Shown here piece by piece: positions 33,303 to 45,712 of a stretch of 64,000 nucleotides of DNA. Under the pieces are notes generated by a model. It did no database searches and was not told the origin of the DNA. It saw only the letters and a list, made by a program, of their open reading frames with translations. The stretch comes from Rhabditoides inermis (Eukaryota > Nematoda > Chromadorea > Rhabditida > Rhabditidae). The DNA is taken from assembly GCA_963966185.1 (NCBI GenBank), contig CAWZYM010000283.1:320001-384000 (forward strand), written 5' to 3'. Each line of letters begins with the position of its first letter. Position 1 is the stretch's first letter. Made by a program: the position numbers and the translations under genes.

Positions 33303-33312
33303 CTCCCCCTTT
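33303..33312 (-). other. polypurine tract of the LTR element
   Basis: On the minus strand, AAAGGGGGAG lies immediately before the 3' LTR; this is where plus-strand DNA synthesis would start. Confidence 0.8.
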
Positions 33313-34531
33313 CGCAAGGAAATGTGCGGCCATACAGGGAGTTTAATTTATGTTGCATATGATCACAGTATCGGTTCGCTTTGTTGAAGCGGTTGTGGGT
33401 GATTACAGAAAGATGGGCGGCCACATCCACTTCCCGGTTTGATATGACTAGAATCATGTTGTGACAATAGTGTGCAAAAGTTGCTGTTGTGAGCGTCCGT
33501 TACATCCGCCAAACAGTGTACGATATAAAGAAATAGTGGTTACTGTAATCCATACTAGAATACGGTAGTTAAGTGTACGGTAGGTACTGTAGCAATCGCG
33601 GGGTTACGCTAGCTCCGGCTAAATATTGTTTAATCGATAAAGGTTCATTCGTTATCATCGTAATGGCAGTTTCGAAACGTAAGCAGTACTGTTTCAGTAG
33701 TGGATAACAGTCGCGGTTCACTAGCCGCGACCCTCCCCCTCTAACATAGATGCGGTCAGAGCGGTGCGTTCAGCGTTGAGGATAGATGCGTAATATTCAT
33801 ATTCTATGAAGTTGTGGTAGACATCGAGGTTGGATGAATCAGCAATCGAGTGATCATGTCGCTGTTACACTGCTGGATCTGAAAGGGGTTGGCTGCAATC
33901 ACGTCATTGTCTGTGTTTCTTGTTTCATCATCATCCCTGTTTCGGTTATTTCGGTTTCATAGACTCGATCACGTTACGGAACAATCGTTGATGGGAATGA
34001 GAGGTAAAAGAATAGCTGCTCACACGATAGTGAGCGGTTGCGAAGTTGTGGGTGAGCGTGAGAAATCCTCTGACAGAGTGAGGCACTGCGGGCGGTTATC
34101 GATCGATCGATACCCGCGCAGAAGATTCACAGAGTTTCGAAACGCATGCAATTGCGAGGAAGAGTTGTAAAATGAGAGCGTATGTAAGCAATCAAATATG
34201 GTGGTTCAGAGGTTATAGTGGTGGTTCAGTGGTGTTATGGTAGACACATGAAGCGGCCAAAGCGTTGTGACTTGTGGCACGTGGGCCGTTCTCGGTACGT
34301 CGACCGGTGGTATAATCGATACGTGGATCGATAATGGGTGGTGGTTTCGATTGATATCAGCTGAATTGATCAACTATATCAGTATCGAGCAATAGAAATA
34401 AATTGGTAGCTGACAGAGCCAACTAGCCAATACAAACCACACAAGTGCGCAAAGTGCAAGATGATGCAATCGCGCAAAACAACGAAATGTGACAATCGCG
34501 AGAGTGAAACGGCTGGAATCGTGTAAACCGA
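33313..34531. other. LTR element interior, non-coding
   Basis: 1.2 kb with no retroviral-type motif in any frame; open frames are short and lack similarity to each other or to known proteins. Confidence 0.7.
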
Positions 34532-34543
34532 GCCGATGCACCA
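34532..34543 (-). other. primer-binding site, tRNA-Gly(GCC)
   Basis: On the minus strand, TGGTGCATCGGC begins one base after the 5' LTR and is complementary to the CCA end and acceptor stem of animal tRNA-Gly(GCC), as known for that tRNA. Confidence 0.8.
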
Positions 34544-34544
34544 A

Positions 34545-35249
34545 TGTTCAGGGAGAATAGGGGTGGGGTGGTCCACTATAACCAAATAGCAACAAAACCC
34601 AACTCTACGCGATGTCTAGACAACCAAAAGAGACACGATTCGACGGAGGAATGATCGGAGCCTCCGCGAACCATAGTAAGCCCATATTACCAAAAAAGGA
34701 TGTAAACACATTATAAGAAGAAGAGAGTTTACTGACAATAGAAGAAGGACCGCACGCCGGCGGGAGCACACAAAACAATGTCGGACACACGTCCACGACA
34801 GCAATACAAGGGAGCATTACTCCAAATCATAACACACACTAGTCGCAACTAGGAAAATAAGGGACTACTGCATTCCGCCAGTATCCTGAACCCTACACGG
34901 GCAAAACCATGGAACGGTACCGACCTTACTCGAGCATCGCTATCACCGAACAATGAGACAATACGAAATGGAGGGGGCGGGGCTAGAATTCGGAGCGTGT
35001 GGCGTCTCCGCGCAGGTGTGTGGCGAGTGTGTGGAAGACGAGGGTGGCCGAGTGGGCGAGGGAAGTGCCGGCTCCAGACAGGCGCAGACGGGGCAGACGA
35101 ATTCACGGCGCCGCTTCTTCTTCACATCCTTCATGCGAACAGCGACAGAGAGTACAGTATTCGCAGTACGGTATCATGTTGTTGTCACCGAGTGGTTGTC
35201 ACATGGTCATAGTCAAGGTTATACGGTATCGGTCGTGGAATCCACGACA
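34545..35249 (-). repeat. 5' LTR (element read on minus strand)
   Basis: 705 bp, near-identical partner of 32598-33302; visible differences include ACC/ACA near the inner start and one A/G in the GC-rich part. Confidence 0.93.
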
Positions 35250-35345
35250 GACACGATGTATTGTTGTCATTGTTATTGTTTACTAATAAATACAAATAGT
35301 TCACCACAGTTCATAGTTCTCTGAAGCTCAATTCATCACGCATTA

Positions 35346-35346
<1 letters not shown>

Positions 35347-35415
<69 letters not shown>
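35347..35415. repeat. (AT)n microsatellite
   Basis: About 34 AT units. Confidence 0.97.
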
Positions 35416-35418
<3 letters not shown>

Positions 35419-35797
35419 GCGAAATTCCAGTCAATATCCAACCAATACACCACTTTAGAATTTCGTGTGATACTACATCATCTGTCATGCTTGCAACCAG
35501 GTTGATATAGAAAGAATATATCATCATGAATCTGTCTTGCACGAAAAGTTGTTAAAAGTACACTGGCAACCTATTTTTGACTCGGAATGTTTGAAAGAAT
35601 GATATTAACCTAAATCTTAATCGATTTGTGAGAAAGAACAATTATCCGTTGCTTTCAAATGTTGCAACTCGGTGTTGCAAAAAAAAATTTTCAAACTCGA
35701 AATTGGTCCCGCCACGACTTCCATTCCGTTGAACTCTTCAATACTGCAGAAATTGGCGAGAGAAGACATAACCTCAGATAAAAGACGCTCGTTCACT

Positions 35798-35875
35798 TAC
35801 TATGTGGCTCAATGCGTGTGTGCGCCGTTATGGCACAGACCTCGCCGGTTCGAGTCCTGTCTACGGCGAATGTTA
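35798..35875 (+). pseudogene. tRNA-like relic
   Basis: GTGGCTCAATGCG resembles an A box and GGTTCGAGTCC is a perfect B box about 40 bp later. The T stem pairs poorly, so this is a relic or SINE head. Confidence 0.4.
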
Positions 35876-36271
35876 TGCATGAGTGGTAATACGCGTTCAA
35901 GAGAGCTAGTTGCAGAATTAAGTGGCCACTGTTCCTTTAAGCGACTGACGCATAGCGTTGCAATGGACTGCAGTGAAAACAATAGAAAACAAAATGGTTA
36001 TTTCACTTTCTGAATCGATATCACCGCCTCTTCTCATGCTCGAGGAGAGTTCACATGTGACATCTCGTGAACACCGAAAGATCCTAGCTACGGAAAGCAA
36101 CCTGTGTAAGCACCACACCCAATGCGCTTCACGATTCAAGCTTATCTTCCGTCAAGTTTCAAACTCATGTTGTGCCTGCGGGGTTACTGTAGTTTGAAGT
36201 CTTCTTCTCCTTGTCTGTTGTATTAGTTATAATGTTATTCTGGGGGATAGTTCGCCGGGTCACGGTAGAAA

Positions 36272-36337
36272 ATCGATCTACCCTCGAGTCGCAATCGATC
36301 TACCCTCTCGTCGCATTCGATCTACCTTCTAGTCGTG
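36272..36337. repeat. three 22-bp tandem units
   Basis: Units begin ATCGATCTACC at 36272 and 36294 and TTCGATCTACC at 36316. Confidence 0.8.
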
Positions 36338-36784
36338 AGAAGACCCACGCGCGCGCATTTAAACGATAATATCGATCAAGAAGCCGACATGCGAATCAAA
36401 GAGGCCGCGACACACTCGAGCCTTCCCCGCGCTGTCTGACCTCTCTCGCTCGCGACTGAGTTTCGCCAACTGAGCCCGGCTGTCAATAGCAGAAACTATC
36501 CTCGAGGCGGCGACTATAACTATATGTCTTCCCTTGATTTGATGGTCTTGACGCAACGTTGAGGTTCCACGTGAGAAAGACGTGAGAATCCAGTCCAGAG
36601 GCAGTGTTGCAAATTGCAAAAGGCAGTTTTGCAAGTTGCAATATTATTGTATAAGTTTTAATTTCGACTCTAATTTTTGTAGTTTATCTGTGAACGATGG
36701 CGACTCATTAGAGTTGTTTTCGGTGAGACACATTGTATGTATTTCCTATTGTGACACAGCTTCATTTTCAGTGTATTGCATAAC

Positions 36785-37965
36785 ATGGATCACCTAATGT
36801 TCGTCTACAAGTGCGCAGTCTCTTTGACTACTATTATACTGGCAGTGTTCGCACTTTATGTAATGTACAAAATCTCATTATCGAAGGTCTTTTTGGTAAA
36901 TACAAACAATTTTTTACAAACAGTTTAGGCATTGCCTGTGTATGATATTGTTGCTGTTCTGGTTATTAACGATGTTATCGAAAAAAGCGCTGTCTTAATT
37001 CATGTTGTTCCCAGTTACATTTTGGGGAAGTCAACTGCAGGTGTGCTATTGTTGTTGTTTGTTGTTTGTTTTCAATTCTTCTTGATTATACATCGTTGAT
37101 CATTGATTTAAAAAATCAAGTTCAGATCCTTTCTGGACAGACATTTTGGTGTTCATTAAAACACTCACTGGTTTCTGCAAGTGCTCGAATTGCCTACAAT
37201 CGCTATCATTATAACGATTGCTATAGTTTGGTCATTAAAATTCAGGTACGGGTTGAAAAAGAACATGTATTCCAAGTCACTTTGCTTCAGAAATATTGAG
37301 CGCCATCATTACCTTTTTACTATCTTGTTCAATTATGTTGTCTCCGTTCTGTTCACAGCTCCTCTCTATACCAGCTGTTGTGCTAATATATTCGTTGTTA
37401 GCAAAGACGGGTATTGGTCGTTTGACTCATCCAGACCGGAAGCTGCCGCCTACAGCGCATTCAACCAGGCGGCTACGGTAAACATACGTGACGACTGTAG
37501 CGAACTATCACTTTTCAGTTTACGTCACTTGGCGTTGCCGCGCTCATGGTTTTCGTTAGCGCTGCGAAGATGAAGCACGGCGGGCAAAAGATACAGTCGC
37601 GCGAGTCAAAACTTTGCCATTTCAAAGACCGCAGGATTTAGAAACGACGAGTCAGTCTGTCAGACGAATCAGTCTGCCAGCTTTTACGAGACGTCGCAAA
37701 GCCAACTCACCGCCACGTCGACTTCTGTTTGGCTTCATTCACATATTCGTAGTCCTTGTTATCAAATCCGTACTATTCAATGTTTTCACCACGTTGGTTT
37801 CTGCGTAAATTGACTCTCTGCGTAACCACGTGTTTTAGTAGATGGTGGACAGTGTACGCAAAACTACCTATGCAAACACTTCTCTTCACGAAATGGAGCA
37901 TATACATTCTCACCGCCTCCAACATGGGCCCATATGCCATATGTCAAGAAACTGTTGTGTTGCTG
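36785..37965 (+). pseudogene. multi-pass membrane family, copy 5, frameshifted
   Basis: Exons 36785-36886, 36929-37040, 37126-37245, 37291-37477, 37519-37600, 37642-37792 and 37839 to about 37965. Exon 3 is 120 bp where the other copies have 121: one A is lost from the run in ATTAAAACAC, shifting the frame before the conserved HWFLQ motif. The last exon is also out of frame near its end: VKKLLCC with its stop is present but one base off after NMGPYA. The exon 5 donor is GC (C/GCGAGT) rather than GT. Two frameshifts make this a pseudogene unless they are sequence errors. Confidence 0.72.
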
Positions 37966-38195
37966 ATTTTACCGTGTTCTTCACATCCTCATTCACTCAT
38001 CAGATAATCGCGGTTCTTTGTTTGAAATTCTTTGGTACACATTGAGAATAACATTTATAAGTACATGTTTACACTCCATTCGTATGTGGCAGAGACTAAA
38101 TTGCATCATTATTATTCAGTAAGAAAGTTGACGTGAAAGTTCTGTCCAGACTATGTACATAGTGATTGTGGCGAACTATTACATATGTATTTCAG

Positions 38196-38646
38196 TTCAC
38201 AACACTTGGTATAGCCGCGCTCATGGTTTTCGTTAGCGCCGCGAAAATGAAGCGAAGGGTAAAGATACAGTCGGGCGAGTCAAAACTTTTTCATTTATAA
38301 AGATTACAAAATTAGAAATCACGAGGAGTCAATTTCCAAACGAGTCAGTCTGCCGGCTTTCACGCAACGTCGAAAAGCCAACTCATCGCCACGTCGACTT
38401 CTATTTGGCTTCATTTACATCTTCATTGTCATTGTTGTTAACAGCATGTTATTAAATGTTTTCAACGAGTTGGTTTCTGCACAATTTGACCCTCTGGGAA
38501 CCATGTGTTTTAGTCGGTGGTGGATCGTGTACGCCAAACTTCCTATGGAAACACTTTTCCATACAAAATGGAGCACCTGCATTCTGACCGCCACCAACAT
38601 TGATCAATCTGTGAAAGCCGTACTCACCAAGCGATCATGTTGCTGA
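38196..38646 (+). pseudogene. multi-pass membrane family, copy 6, exons 5-7 only
   Basis: Exons 38196-38274, 38316-38468 and 38514-38646 match exons 5-7 of copy 5 closely (IAALMVFVSAAKMK, LLFGFIYIFIVIVVNS, RWWIVYAKLPMETLFHTKW) and end in a normal stop. Exons 1-4 are absent: about 230 bp of unrelated DNA lies between copy 5 and this block. The exon 5 donor is again GC (G/GCGAGT). This is either a partial tandem duplicate or a set of alternative 3' exons for copy 5, since the phases are compatible. Confidence 0.7.
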
Positions 38647-38923
38647 TGTTGCTGCATTCAACACATTCACTCACAATGGGTCACGGTTCTTTGTTTGAAA
38701 AAGTGTCCCACGTAGAGAATAACAATTATAATTGTACACACCATTTTGTTTCCCGTTTGTTATCGTAACGTGTGAAATGTCAGTAGTTTGAGCGAAACGA
38801 ATCTACACGGAACACGAAACTCTCAGAAACACTGTTTATCACGGTTTCAACAACAGAAAAATGTTTTCTCGTGCTAGTCTATATACAGGTCATGTGCTAG
38901 TCTTCTGTTACTAGGTATATAGA

Positions 38924-40256
38924 TTATCCGTCCTCCAGACCCTCCGCTACACGAATGATGAAGTCGAAGGAGAACGGCTCGAAGTTGATTCCCGTTCCGC
39001 CATAGAACTTGGATTGGAACTCGACCCTGTAATAGCATGTGTGAGTTTGTGGATCAAAACTGTATTTGCTGTATTGAACTGTTTCTCCAAATGTACACGG
39101 TGATAAACTTATTATAAAAAAAACTGTTACACTCATACCTCATGCATATAAGCCCAAGTTTTGATCAATTGAATGGTGATGATTGGCATTATAGATGTGA
39201 ATGATTAAATGTCGCCATGAGTGAATGAACAGTATCTACTCACCAATGGAGACGCAGAGCGTGGAGGAAGGCGGACAGACCCTCCATGAGCACGAGAATC
39301 GACACGGACAGCACGGCGAACACCCAGAAGATGAAGAAGATGCCGGCCGTTCCGCCCCAGCCGCCCATGCTGAACGCGATGTTCAGCACCATCGACCACA
39401 ACACGTCCGAGAGCTCTGCAAACGACACGCATTAGTTTGTGGTTGGTTGAAGCCAATCTATACAAGAGATTGGCAAGTGGCGATGCGACAAGACGCCACA
39501 GCGTTCCGTTCTGTACTCTTCTCTTTTCCGGTTTCATCAGTATGATAGGTTACATTAGTTGAACTCACGAGCGTGCGCAAGCGAGAGCGCCCAGAGACGC
39601 AGGTAGGAGGCGGTGTGGGAGATGCATCCGAGAGCGAACTCGATGGTGTGAATCGCCTGGTACACCATGATGTCTCCGAACGAGAACTGAAAAGCAGAGT
39701 GTTGTCTGTTGTCGGATGTGACATTAGCAAAAAAAGCTTAAAGCTATGGATGCCTCAAATGCTGTCTAGTAAATTTTCGGCGAGATAAATGTTAGCCTCA
39801 CTTCGCCGTCGCCGTCGCCGTGGCTGTGTCCGGTGATGGGGAGTCCGCGGGAGTGACGCCAGCGCAGGTAGAACGGCTTGACGAGCAGCATCACCGGGAT
39901 CGACACGACGGCGATGATGAGCAGCACGATCTCGGCGGTGCCCTGGTGCGGGTACCACTGCTGCAGGTAGCACTGGTCGATCGTCGTGCCGTTCTTGTCG
40001 ACGAAGCCCGGCTCGCGCGACTTCATCATGAACATGTTGATGAGACCGATGAGGAGGGAAGGCGCGCAGTTCGAGCCCGGGTAGAACTGGCCGAGGATCG
40101 TGCCCGGCTTCACCCAGAAGAAGATCCACTTGATGATAACCTGCAAATGGGCGTTCGCTTGCGAATGAAATAATGAATTTCAGTACTTTAGAATGCTAGC
40201 ATGTTCATTCCTAGGTAATAATGATGTCGACTTCAGAATGCCGCTAACTTCTATAG

Positions 40257-40345
<89 letters not shown>

Positions 40346-43300
40346 AAAGATTTTTTCAAAACCGACCTGAATACAGAGGTAGATGAAGATGCAACCGAGG
40401 AAGAGCATCTGCGGGATGAACATGAACAGAATGTCGACGACCGATCGGTTGTGGCTGAATCGATGCTGGTTGCTACCAGTCACACATTGTCAGCTGTCTC
40501 ACATGTAGTTGGCCAGCGAGAGGAACACTCCGAAGGTCATCTGCGAGATACCGAGACAGATGGAAGATTTCATCTTCATGGGGTTGAGGAAGTTGAGGCG
40601 GTTCTTGGCCAGGTTCCACACCGGGTCCACGCCGAACGGGTACGGGCCCTGAGATACATAATTGAAAAGGCTCTACAGCATCTTTGAGCATCGGTGAGTA
40701 TGGATATCTCAATTAGCACTCACCAGCTCGTGATCGAATGCGTACTCGGGCGGGAAGGTGAGGTCGAGGTCCTGGTCGGCCTTGTAGCCAGCCTTCTCGA
40801 AGTCGTCCAGCAGAGTGTGGCTGAAACCATATTTTTTTGTGAAAAGGATCACTTTCGTTTCTGTATCTGACCCGTTCATACCTCTCAGGTTGCTTCCTCG
40901 AGTAATAAGAAAGTAAACATACTTGTAAGGGTTCTTCCAGCTGGATCCGAAGATGTTGATGGACTTGGAGTAGAAATCGTTGTAGACGAGTCCCGTGTAA
41001 ATGGAGAACATGCCCATGAGCAGCACCACGTAGCGACCGCCGAAGAACGTGTTGAAGATCTGGAGAGGTATGGTGTGCATTGGTAGCAGCATTGACACAT
41101 TGTTCATAGATCACGCTCTCCATTTCGGTCGCCGCTCTCTGGGGTTCGCAGAAACGATGAGTTGTGTGAATGAATTGCTATCTTTTTTCTGGGTGTTTTC
41201 GCGACAGCGTGTTTCGGGAAGGAAAAGTGCTACTCACTTCGTCCTTGATTTTCATGGCGATGAGCTTCTTCTCGAACACGACAAACAGCACGGCGGCGAG
41301 CAGCATGATGATTCCGTGGCCCGAGTCGCCGAACATCACCGCGAATAGGAACGGGAACGTGATGATCGTCCACGGCGCTGGAAAGACGACTCGATTATGT
41401 ATCGAAAAAAGCCGCCTGGGAGCGTTCTCAGATCTTTCTGAGGGTATTTTGCCAGCAGAAGTCAAGTATGCTCTCACAACTCGTATCGAGACTTTTTTAT
41501 TCCAGAGTGAAGCACTCACCGGGGTTCACCTCCCTGTAGTTGGCAATGCCGAAAGCGTCGACAATGTTCTGGAAGCCCTTGGTGAACTTGTTGAGCTTGA
41601 AGTAGGTGGGCGGCGTCTCGTGCGACTCCATCTCGTTCAGCACCGGCTCCACCGAGCTGCCCGCCATCTCCTGAAATTCAAACGTCTCATCAGGCCAAGA
41701 CATACATACTATTGCGGACGCGCGTCTTCATCGCACTCCCTATCTTTTGTACGGGCTTTGACGCGAGCGTCTATGTTTTGGTAGCAGCTAGTTTCCATAC
41801 TCACCGTCCCCCTCCTCAGAGCGAGCCGCGTCTCGGGCAGGTGGCACTGCGGCACCCAGCACTCGGCGATCAGGCACTTCTGCGTCACGTCGATCGAGAA
41901 CATGTTCAGCGTGTGGAAGATCGCCTTGATCTTCAGCACCTGAAAGGAAACGATTAGAATTTCACGGTGATCAGAATCACACTCGCCTTGTAGTTCCAGA
42001 CTTTAGCCGAGTTGGCGGCGGCGTGGATAACGCGGCGCCTGTGGTCAAGAGTCTTCTGGATGACGCTCTTCATGTCGTCCACCTGCAATGGCGCATTTCA
42101 ATGGCGTGCACAAAGTTTGTCGTCATTCCGACACACTTCCTCGATGCGGTCACTCTTCCATCGACCGCGCGCCGTGACCAGTCGGCGGTCCTTTTCTCCC
42201 TCCCATTCTCACCCCGAGGATGGACGCAGCAGCGCTCGCACAGCTGCTGGCCGCCGTGGCACCGATGGGTGAGTATCTCTCTCTCCCTCTCTCTCTCTCT
42301 CCACCCTCTCCACTCCCTCTCATCCAGTGCTCGTCGCGCCACTAGTGCTGCTGTGCGCGAGCAAGCGCAAGAAAGACGATGCCGACACAGCCGCCCCACC
42401 GCCCATACCCCAGCTCAAGGACGTGGGTCTGATGGACGACTATCCGGACGAGAGAGGCAAGCCGGCCGAGAAGGCGCTCTGCGTGCCACTCGCCACCAAT
42501 ATCAAGACCACATACACCCGCGATCAGATGGAGGCGATGGACTGGACGTGGCTGCCCCGCGAGAATCATGTGAGTGGCGGCAGGTCACTAGTAGCAGCAA
42601 AATTGTGTCTTTAGAAAGTGTACAAGGACATGTTCTTCACGCAAGAGGCGATCAACGCATTAGTGGCGTGCCGGGCGTCGTATGGACCGAACATCACCGA
42701 GCAGCTCATGCTGCGCTGGCTGCGCAGCGACGGCGCCGTCATGCCGTGCGGCGACAAGAACGCCGACCAGAAGGTAACTACCGTGCGGTTACCGTAGTCT
42801 ACCGTATACCTACAGTCGTGGGCGGTGTTTCTGATGGCGCGCGAGCGACTCATGGAAGAGATGGACCAGCTCGAGTTCGAAGGCGCCAGCGATCGACGGG
42901 TCAGAGAGGCGTTTATGCGCTTCGTGTGGATATGCCAAAACTGCCGCACGCACTTTGTGAGTAGTCAGTAGTGCACCACATTTTGCAATTACGATTTTTT
43001 GCCTCCAGCTCGGCACACACGTCTACACCGAGAACGAAAAGTCTGTGATGCTGGCGCGATGGAATGTGGTAGGCGACTCACTCGCTGCTACCAGTGAGAC
43101 ACATTGCAGAAGTACGACCACGAGAGGCGGCTGCTCGAGAAAGTCAAGGACTACCGCAACAACATGCGCGCCCGCGTCGACGGCCAGCTCGCAAACGAGA
43201 AGAAACGCATGCCGCTCACTTAACTTAATTCCTCGTCTCCACCTCTTAGATTCTCTAATTAAGAACACAAAGAAACGTTACGATTCGTTAAATGGTTACA

Positions 43301-45712
43301 GAACTCAATATTCGCTTAAATATTTGCAATTTAATAAATTATATTGATGATGTCCATTTGTCCTCACCTGAACCTTGATCTGGGAAAGGAGCTGGGCGCG
43401 CTCCTGAGTAGTCTCGGGGACGTTGTAGATGGCGGCATGGAATCTGGAGGACAGAAGTGGAAGAGAGAAAGAGAGGGGGGAGAGAGAGAGGTGAGAGAGA
43501 GAGAAAGAGAGCACTCACCCGGCGCACACCTTCTTGACCTTGTTGCGGAGCTGCTCTCCGGAGAAGAATAGAATGAACACGGACTTCTCGTCCACCTTGT
43601 CCACGTTGAACACGTTGGTCTGCTCGACAATGTCCATGGAGCGCGCGTAGACCTTGCCCTTGCACATGCGCCACAGGAAGCGCTCGAACGCCGCCATCTT
43701 GCTGCGCTCGATCACACCAGTGATGAACCTGCAACTCAGCCATCACTATTTTATTGATTAGCGGTTTAACCTGTTGAATTCAAGGTCCTCCTACATCCTA
43801 GTCGATATCAAGATAGAGTTTAAGGATTACGACGATACGACGTCAGCAGATATTCTAACATACCATTTTACATAACGCTCTCGTCTGTCATGACGGACCA
43901 GCGATACTGTCTTACGACGAAAGGGGCTTTTATTCACATTTTTACATTAGCTGTTTTTCAGTTGATCCGCTTTCAGAGTTGTATTTTTTTCAGATCGTTG
44001 TAGTCTACTGGTATTGTTGTCGTTGTCAGTCGTCTGCCTGCCAGTCGTTATGTGCTCGTATCTATGTGACCCCTCTCACTTAAGCTCGGTCTCGTCCCTC
44101 CTCTCCTTGTCGTCTGACTTGAGTCCACCCAGGGTGATCGGGCCCGCCTCGCCGCGAGCCGCCTCGCTGATCGACTGCGCCGCCGCCGCGCGGCTGCCCT
44201 GCGAACCGATCGATAAATCAATATTTTCTCCCAATTGGCTCATTCGATTATTTGCCCACCGTGCTAGCACCATTGTGTCATAAAACCACTTGTTCACTCG
44301 ATTTGATAAGCGGCGAATTCCACAGTCTCGTTTCGCGCCCGATAAGCAGTGATCGATATCAGCTCATCGCTCACGACTGAAGACCAATCCACGGTTTGTA
44401 ATCGCGTGTATGTGCTCAATCATTGGAATGTGACAGTTGAATCACCGAAATGACATTCACCACAATGACGATAAATCAAATGACAGACACACCCAAATAT
44501 AACGTTCAACCCGAAAACAGAGAACCTGTTTATGACTCCATCCACAATCCACACTATTCTTACGTAACATAAAAGAGAATCACCACTCACCACTCACCTC
44601 TTTCTCTCCCTCCCTCACACATTTACATATTGATTCGGCAGATGGGTTATTCCTAGTATGATTCCAGTCTACTATCTAAGATTCCTAGTATGATTCCAGT
44701 CTACCATCTACACATCTCTGTTCACTAACATCGCAGACGTTCCAGCGTCTGACGCAGTTAGCAATAATTCTTTCCTTTCTCTCTCACCTTCTCTCCCCCG
44801 CCCACTTCGTCAAGTAGCACCCAAATACTACTCCACGATCTATAATCTCACATCGAAGAGGAGCGCAGCACATCCCTCTCTCGCATTCACACTAACGGCA
44901 AGAAACCATCGCAGGTCGGGCGAGCTCACCTCGTCGAGCAGCACCTTGACGTTCTCCAGCACCGCCTTCATCTCCATCAGCTGCACGTGGTTCTTCTGCA
45001 GCGTCTTTGTGTTGCGGTTGATCTCCTGCAGCTCCTCCTCCAGCTTCTCGAACGTTTGCTGAAACGCATTACTACTGTATTGTCCAAGTTTGAGGTGTGA
45101 GGTGATGAAAGTGATGAAAGTCTCTGATGAAAGTGTATAACCGAAACGTCGGATACAAGAGTGTTTCCAACACTAGTGGTCCCTCACCATACAATACGTA
45201 CAGTATCTAGTACAGTATACAAGTACTATACAAATACATTTACAGTACATTTTCTCTCGCTCTCATTGCTCTACCATACACCATTTCAAACTACAGTATC
45301 CCAACCCCCCCCCTCCCCGCTAACGTACCTCCAGGTCGAGCATGTCCCTCGGCTGCGGGGCGCGCACGTGCTCGTTTGTGTCGATGATCTCCACTCCGTC
45401 CTTCTCGATCTCCGCCTCGATGAAACCTGCACATCATAGCTACCGTAATCGCCGACAGTAGCATTTGACTCACGCAGCTTCCTCTCCATTTCCTCGCAGC
45501 GACGCACCTCGTTGACGAACTTGCGCTGGTAGCTGTTCATCTCACCGTTCAGCTGAATACCGTAACCAGTTTTCAGATTACCGTAATCTACTCACATCCC
45601 TGAACTGGGCGAGTCCGAGCTCTCCGAGCTCCGCCACACATGAGTATGCGGCGTCTGTCTGGAGGAAGAGCTGGCAGAGACTCATCGTCTCTGAGCGGTA
45701 GATCGACCCCAT
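38924..45712 (-). CDS. V-type proton ATPase 116-kDa subunit a
   Basis: Nineteen exons: 45712-45596, 45552-45474, 45426-45329, 45058-44930, 44198-44080, 43728-43519, 43443-43368, 42082-41987, 41939-41805, 41670-41520, 41377-41238, 41059-40923, 40820-40724, 40648-40503, 40454-40367, 40140-39802, 39686-39569, 39415-39244, 39026-38924; phases agree, 849 aa, normal for the family. The N-terminal cytoplasmic half has [27 protein letters not shown] and a coiled coil ([16 protein letters not shown]). The membrane half has [38 protein letters not shown] and [15 protein letters not shown], whose Arg (about 749) is the residue essential for proton transfer. The subunit forms the proton half-channels of the V0 sector in acidic organelles or apical membranes. 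Intron 8 uses a GC donor (AAG/GCGAGT). Intron 7 contains a gene on the other strand. I cannot say which of the worm a-subunit paralogues it matches. Confidence 0.95.
40257..40342. repeat. (AT)n microsatellite in V-ATPase intron 15
   Basis: About 40 AT units. Confidence 0.97.
42220..43223 (+). CDS. unknown protein nested in V-ATPase intron 7
   Basis: Six exons: 42220-42268, 42328-42569, 42615-42773, 42816-42956, 43009-43068, 43110-43223; 254 aa with consistent phases and good splice sites. The N-terminus [16 protein letters not shown], then [16 protein letters not shown], looks like a signal anchor followed by a basic stop-transfer, so it is probably a single-pass membrane protein with a cytosolic C-terminus. 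Downstream are a Pro-rich stretch, an acidic/Tyr segment ([14 protein letters not shown]), [11 protein letters not shown], a paired-Cys motif [12 protein letters not shown] and a charged C-terminal helix ([20 protein letters not shown]). No known family recognised. It runs opposite to the host gene, between its exons 8 and 7. Confidence 0.8.
43759..43852 (-). mobile_element. SINE 3' fragment (same family as 55125-55419)
   Basis: GTCCTCCTA, TAGTCGA, CAAGATAG and GATTACGACGA followed by GACGTCAGCAGA occur in the same order as at the poly(A) end of the tRNA-derived SINE at 55.1 kb. It is truncated and has a small insertion. It lies in V-ATPase intron 5. Confidence 0.75.

Larger units (their letters stand above)
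32598..35249 (-). mobile_element. complete non-autonomous LTR retrotransposon
   Basis: Two 705-bp LTRs (32598-33302 and 34545-35249) differ at only a few positions and have TG...CA ends. A 5-bp target duplication GACAC lies at 32593-32597 and 35250-35254. Read on the minus strand, a 12-base primer-binding site (34532-34543, one base inside the LTR) matches the 3' end of tRNA-Gly(GCC), and a polypurine tract AAAGGGGGAG (33303-33312) abuts the other LTR. The 1,242-bp interior has no gag, protease, RT or integrase frame. It must rely on proteins from a related autonomous element, like TRIM/LARD elements. LTR near-identity means recent insertion. Confidence 0.93.
35255..36784. other. intergenic between LTR element and membrane-protein copy 5
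   Basis: Holds an (AT)n microsatellite at 35347-35415, a tRNA-like relic at about 35798-35875 and three 22-bp tandem units at 36272-36337. No protein-coding exon seen. Confidence 0.55.

Noticed and set aside
32598..35249. Twin sets of small open frames on both strands, first read as a duplicated gene
   Set aside because: They lie inside the two LTRs; TG...CA ends, 5-bp duplication, primer site and polypurine tract explain the repeat.
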